A DNA stretch of 64,000 bases from Mactromeris polynyma (Eukaryota > Mollusca > Bivalvia > Venerida > Mactridae). Below the pieces are notes generated by a model. It was not told the DNA's origin and ran no database searches. It was given only the letters and a program-made list of their open reading frames with translations. Below, piece by piece: positions 61,101-64,000 of this stretch. Position numbers and translations under genes: made by a program. Numbering within the stretch: the stretch's first letter is position 1; every line of letters begins with the position of its first letter. The stretch is from contig JASFXZ010000016.1 in assembly GCA_032209605.1 (NCBI GenBank), positions 15,190,001 to 15,254,000 on the forward strand, read 5' to 3'.

Positions 61101-62907
61101 GGACAAAGCGCCATGCAATACGCCGACGACCGTCTAAGAAAGGTAAAAAACCGTCATGCAGCACATGTGCCGGCGGCATTTCCGTCGGAATTCACATCGG
61201 AATAGGATTATCGAGTAACACTTGTCTTTATAACCCATATATACATTTTCTCATTTTTATTCATTTCCCTGTAGTATTTATCGGATCATATTTAAAACAT
61301 TGAAATGAAAAATGAATTTTAGTTAAAGATATGTCAAAAGCTTTGTTGAGGTCATTTGAAGGTGACCTATTTTGTTCACTGAATAAGTAACGAAAGAATT
61401 ATCTTCGATCCATTACGAGAGTTAACGAATATAATTTATTTGAAAAAAATTTTTTTTTATAATTATGACTAGATCTAGTATATCACTGAATTTTATTTCT
61501 TTTAGATAGGTTTTATTTTTCCAGTTTCATTGGGTACATGAATCAACATTATAATCCTTTCTGCTTTTACCTACCTAGTTCCCTCATATCCACAGTGTAA
61601 AATTGAAATGTAAATACAATTTATATTTCGTATTTTTATTAAGTTAAGACAAAAATAAATTTTAAATCGTGGATATATTGATTTTGTTGTTTGATATTCA
61701 AATATCCTGAGAAAAAAATCATAAGGGCATTACATACACATTACAATTGTGTTATGTATCGGTGTATTGGTGTATACACCAAGATATGTTTCTCTGACAG
61801 TTCCAAGGCTGTAATTCGCTATATGATTGTTGTTTCTGTTTGTGTTTTGAATGTGTTTTGTATTTCCCTTTCCCCTGTGCAATTCTGCTACTTTATACAG
61901 TGTTCAGATTGTTTCCTGCCCATTTTTGGCCTATTACGGTCAGTTGTCTTGACTTGTCCTGTGATCTTTTCCATCCATTAATTTTCCCCTTCCTTCTCCT
62001 CCATTTACTGTCCACTTTGATTCTCCTAGTTATTCCTTGTGGTCTGCTGGGCCATTCCTTTTGCCTCAGTTCCTTAATATGTGTACCGTTTGACCTCCTT
62101 TAGTGCCTTTTGTTTTGTGGATTGTTGTTTTTTCCGGAGATCTGCGCGGGGAGGCACTGTCTTATGTATGTGGCTTTCCCTGTAGTTACGTATTCTCTCT
62201 CTTTTATAAGCCATTGAGAGAAATGTGTTGATTATCATATATTGCCTACTGACAAATCCTGTAAAAAAACGCTTGTTAAAAAAAACTGGACGTTTTAGTT
62301 GTATGATAATAACTTCTTTTATCGACAAATAAAGAAAATACATTATTAGTGTATTATATGCTTATGTTTATCTTATGATGTTTTAACCTTGTAAAGTACA
62401 TTTTTCATGTTTGTTTAAGTAAAGAAATGAACAAAAGAGATTTATAATAATGATTCATAACATAATTTTAATAAAATGAATATCCTCTCCGATTAAATTC
62501 GATTATCGATTATTATATTTAATAATTTGAAAACTTTTCGATTATTTTCCGATTGTGAATCGAAATGCCCTCTCCGATTTATTTCGATTATCGATTATTA
62601 TATTTAATGATTTGAAAACTTTTCGATTATTTTCCGATTAAGAATCGAAATGCCCACTCCGATTTTTTTCGATTGTCGATTATTATGGGAGTCCAAATTC
62701 ACGACTCCGCAGTGCCAATTATTACATATTTGTGTTCTCTGTTGTAGGTAAAAAGGCAAATCCATACCAGCCTTACCCATCTGGAAAACCGTCAAGAATG
62801 CCAACACGTAAAACGCAACCGAAATATAAGAAGATACCCAAATGGGAAAAGGATACTGGATATTGTATAGATGTATTCTGTGTAGTGGATTACAGTATAT
62901 ATAAAAA
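49114..62907 (+). CDS. M12B (ADAM-like) metalloprotease, signal peptide and prodomain exons (3' part off window)
   Basis: Exons with consistent phases: 49114-49198 (signal peptide MSNLVFIFLFVFLTNC...), 57430-57647, 58319-58393, 60027-60141, 61095-61142 and 62748 to about 62907. The prodomain shows VNFYHDDEHTVAVGISNENG followed by RGIVNTENHTHELQPLE and HVIKKR, the G-x-I ... Y/H-x-L-x-P-L pattern before the proprotein junction of reprolysins. The tiny exon 61095-61142 adds KRTKRHAIRRRPSKKG, a polybasic stretch fit for furin-type cleavage. The last visible exon gives GYCIDVFCVVDYSIYKK, the first beta strand of an M12B catalytic domain. The zinc site HExxHxxGxxH is not in the window. The product is probably a secreted or extracellular-matrix protease stored as a zymogen. 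Intron 1 is 8.2 kb and full of repeats. The 3' donor of the last exon is weak (GTTAGA). Confidence 0.75.
50345..50540. mobile_element. Palindromic family P1, fragment
   Basis: ACCTTGACGCGGATTGGTT and GCGCCAACCATCTTTTAACAAGATG match 6835-7125. Confidence 0.65.
50965..51240 (+). repeat. Dispersed repeat plus tRNA-derived SINE (family S2)
   Basis: 50985-51045 matches 32525-32605. From 51078, GGGAGGCGCAGCGGTCGAGG and GTGAGTTCGAGCTCCAC look like tRNA-derived boxes. The body (GAATTTGGCCCGAGTACTGG, TTGGTAGCCAGGAAGC) is repeated inverted at 55484-55635. Confidence 0.7.
51354..52208. repeat. 39-bp minisatellite, about 22 copies, in metalloprotease intron 1
   Basis: Unit GGCAAATGAGGGGTTGAATG followed by GAATGTAAAGAAAATAGCA. 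One short unit lies near 51665. As 39 is a multiple of three, minus-strand frames stay open and read as AIFFTFHSTPHLP repeats; these are artefacts. Confidence 0.95.
52209..53699. other. Intron 1 sequence, nothing recognised
   Basis: AT-rich with short frames only. Confidence 0.45.
53700..54040 (-). repeat. Dispersed repeat R3, inverted copy
   Basis: Reverse complement of the 5270-5660 / 61796-62200 type (CATATACATAAAACAGTGTC, CTCCACACAAACCTCCGG). Confidence 0.7.
54041..55483. other. Intron 1 sequence, nothing recognised
   Basis: AT-rich, with poly-A and poly-T runs. Confidence 0.45.
55484..55635 (-). repeat. tRNA-derived SINE (family S2), inverted copy
   Basis: Reverse complement of 51078-51230 (GGCTACCAACCAGTACTCG, CTTGAACTCGCGACCTTCGG). 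Confidence 0.75.
55636..56631. other. Intron 1 sequence, nothing recognised
   Basis: AT-rich; no exon-like stretch with splice support. Confidence 0.45.
56632..57183. mobile_element. Tc1-like foldback element with transposase first-exon arm
   Basis: The left arm begins CACTCAACACAATTCCTAAT and includes ATG 56901 (MVRMTEEERARAVGMIQTG). The centre holds GTATGGTGGATAGCCGCCGA and the inverted GACATTATTTG/TTCATAAGAATATTGAC stems. The right arm (GTTCCGGCCTGTATCATTCC) is cut off at 57183 where an M1 MITE begins. Confidence 0.75.
57184..57379. mobile_element. CRE-rich MITE (M1), partial copy 50 bp before metalloprotease exon 2
   Basis: GTAAGTGACGTCATTTCAAG to GCGGCACTCA; two TGACGTCA sites. The left terminus is missing at the junction with the foldback element. 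Confidence 0.8.
57648..58318 (+). other. Intron 2 of the metalloprotease gene
   Basis: Starts with a 36-bp direct duplication around TACACTGTTTGTACGAGGGA (about 57654 and 57690). No other feature. Confidence 0.5.
58675..58855. mobile_element. Short TIR element related to 7840-8020
   Basis: Shares AAGACCACCTCAATATTA and TCACTGTTTTGCTCTTTA with 7840-8020. Confidence 0.6.
59080..59345 (+). repeat. Dispersed repeat related to 39790-40010
   Basis: CATCTCAACAAAATCAGCAT and CGAACTAATCCATTGTTCG blocks match 39840-39970. Confidence 0.65.
59346..59545 (+). repeat. 28-bp tandem repeat, seven copies
   Basis: Unit TTTACATGGGCACGAAAAAT followed by TTAGTTTG. The related locus at about 39975-40005 has one unit. 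Confidence 0.92.
60148..60389. mobile_element. CRE-rich MITE (M1), copy just after the metalloprotease exon 4 donor
   Basis: TAAGTGACGTCATTTCAAGA to GCGGCACTCA, with GATGACGTCACATGTGACG inside. Starts within about 10 bp of the donor at 60142. Confidence 0.82.
60426..60640 (+). repeat. tRNA-derived SINE (family S1)
   Basis: Head with GCCCGGTTAGCTCAGTTGAT and GGTTCGATTTCCGGGC, in which the acceptor-stem-like ends GCCCGG and CCGGGC can still pair. Body shared with 47318-47545. It is tRNA-like but not a functional tRNA gene. Confidence 0.82.
60718..60750. repeat. (GGAC)n microsatellite
   Basis: About seven GGAC units directly after the SINE. Confidence 0.9.
61095..61142 (+). CDS. 48-bp microexon carrying the polybasic cleavage region
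   Basis: Bounded by TTGTTATTAG and GTAAAA; phase 1 in and out. It encodes eleven Lys/Arg in sixteen codons. Phase fits exons 60027-60141 (donor GTCC|GTAAGT) and 62748 exactly. Confidence 0.65.
61143..61795 (+). other. Intron 5 of the metalloprotease gene
   Basis: Nothing recognised. Confidence 0.45.
61796..62200 (+). repeat. Dispersed repeat R3
   Basis: Same orientation as 5270-5660; shared TTGACTTGTCCTGTGAT and GGATTGTTGTTTTTTCCGGA blocks. Confidence 0.7.
62485..62695. repeat. 85-bp tandem repeat, 2.5 copies, rich in TCGATT
   Basis: Units begin CTCTCCGATT at 62485, 62570 and (CACTCC) 62655. Each carries several ATTCGATTATCGATTATTAT-like palindromes. Confidence 0.85.
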
Positions 62908-63334
62908 GTTAGATTTTACATTAAGCAGCAATTTTAACATATTTGTTTCCAATACCCAACCCACTGATCATAGTTAAATTAGTATATATGTACATGTAAT
63001 AGTTTTAGACATGTTTCAGAATTTCGATACGAAAAAACTGACATGAAAGAAACAAAATTGGAAGGACCAATTTCGGTTGGTCGATCGATTGGTCGGGGTA
63101 TCGCAAACAAGCATCTTTTATGGATTCAAACTTAGTTGTGTACGCTACGACTATTGGTCAATATTTTGCAAGCCATGTTTTCATTGGCTAAGCTCAGAAT
63201 TTGTTAACAACTGTTCTCCCGTATACAAAGGAAACTACAGAATGTCAAGTACATACCATCTCCATTCTGTTTATGTTATCATTTGGATTGATTTTATAAA
63301 ATTCTTAAATAACATTTTCAATCTTGTATTCCAG

Positions 63335-63412
63335 TGGTTGATTTGATCCCTTCTATATACTCTAAATGCCTCCTTAAGATCTATACGAAAATAACTAGTA
63401 TATTTTTAGTAA
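63335..63412 (+). CDS. Candidate next exon of the metalloprotease gene
   Basis: The acceptor TTGTATTCCAG precedes a phase-1 frame VDLIPSIYSKCLLKIYTKIT, which resembles the second helix and strand of an M12B catalytic domain. The candidate donor TTTTTA|GTAACA is weak. The phase does not match the GTTAGA donor proposed for the previous exon, so an exon may be missing or the previous donor may differ. Confidence 0.3.
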
Positions 63413-63442
63413 CATTGAAACTTCGGACATGTCTCGTGAGAT

Positions 63443-64000
63443 ATACACTCAACAAAATTCTAATCGGTCAGTTGGTATTGTATTATTATTCTCATTTACG
63501 ACAGGTGGGTTTTATTTTTTGAAATTTCATAAGAATATTGACATTGAATTTCACCCAAAGAGCTTGTATGGTGGATAGCCGCCGATTGAAGGTTCTTGCC
63601 ACCTGAAATAAGTTGAAAACGGAAATAACCACCAATATAATGGCTACAAACAAATAATGTCAATATTCTTATAATGAAATTTCAAAAAATAAAACCGACC
63701 TGTCGTAAATGTTCCGGCCTGTATCATTCCGACGGCTCGAGCGCGTTCTTCTTCAGTCATTCTCACCATGTTTTGTGTTTTTCAAAAAGGATTTTCATCA
63801 GCAATGACAAAAGTGTACACGAACACGTGCAAATATGTGTCCATGCCCCGCACGTGCAAAACGTGCTATAAACGTCAATACGCCTAATACGATTAATTTC
63901 ATAGCGAGCCGGCTAAAAAAATCAATAATTCGCTGCATTACCTGTTCAAATATAGGTATGTGAAATTTTGTGTGAATACATGCATTATTAGAAAAATAAT
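63443..64000. mobile_element. Tc1-like foldback element (runs off the window)
   Basis: Short left arm CACTCAACAAAATTCTAATC, then the ACGACAGGTGGGTTTTATTT stem, the loop with GTATGGTGGATAGCCGCCGA, and a long right arm that is the reverse complement of 56640-56960, including the transposase start codon region at about 63770-63710. The last base is still inside the right arm. Confidence 0.8.

Overview
This window looks like AT-rich, intron-rich animal nuclear DNA, most probably from a mollusc and within that a bivalve. The reasons are consensus-spliced genes of animal families, an extracellular laccase-type multicopper oxidase, a C-type lectin, and a very dense load of short palindromic elements, tRNA-derived SINEs and minisatellites. 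The species call is inference from gene families and repeat style.

Four host genes can be supported by splice sites and matching reading phases. (1) 4944-6107, plus strand: the last two coding exons of a C-type lectin. (2) About 9813-21454, minus strand: a secreted laccase-like multicopper oxidase. (3) 32910-40814, plus strand: a complete seven-exon metallophosphoesterase of the MPPED1/MPPED2 type, 339 residues, with all metal-binding motifs. (4) 49114 to about 62907 and probably beyond the window, plus strand: the signal peptide and prodomain of an M12B (ADAM-like) metalloprotease, ending in a polybasic stretch and the first strand of the catalytic domain.

The laccase gene is split by an apparently full-length tyrosine-recombinase retrotransposon of the Ngaro type (10924-19420). 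It has the A1-[ORFs]-B1-A2-B2 split direct repeat layout. It carries an SGNH-hydrolase-like ORF, a zinc-finger gag, reverse transcriptase plus RNase H, and a tyrosine recombinase. B1 and B2 read as identical over 198 bp, so the copy is probably young. It lies antisense in a laccase intron.

The rest is mostly mobile and repeated DNA. 1-2659 and about 26190-27417 are two copies of one duplicated segment holding a decayed mariner element. The first copy carries a 1.08 kb foldback insertion for which the second copy is the empty site. A 239-bp palindromic MITE rich in TGACGTCA (CRE-like) sites occurs five times. A foldback family carrying the first exon of a Tc1-like transposase occurs three times. 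Minisatellites with 20, 21, 28, 30, 39, 44, 85 and 116 bp periods are present, and the 30-bp one starts inside the last codons of the phosphoesterase gene.

Regions 23277-24190 and 27440-31208 hold protein-like but frameshifted reading frames that I cannot assign. They are the best candidates for something undescribed.
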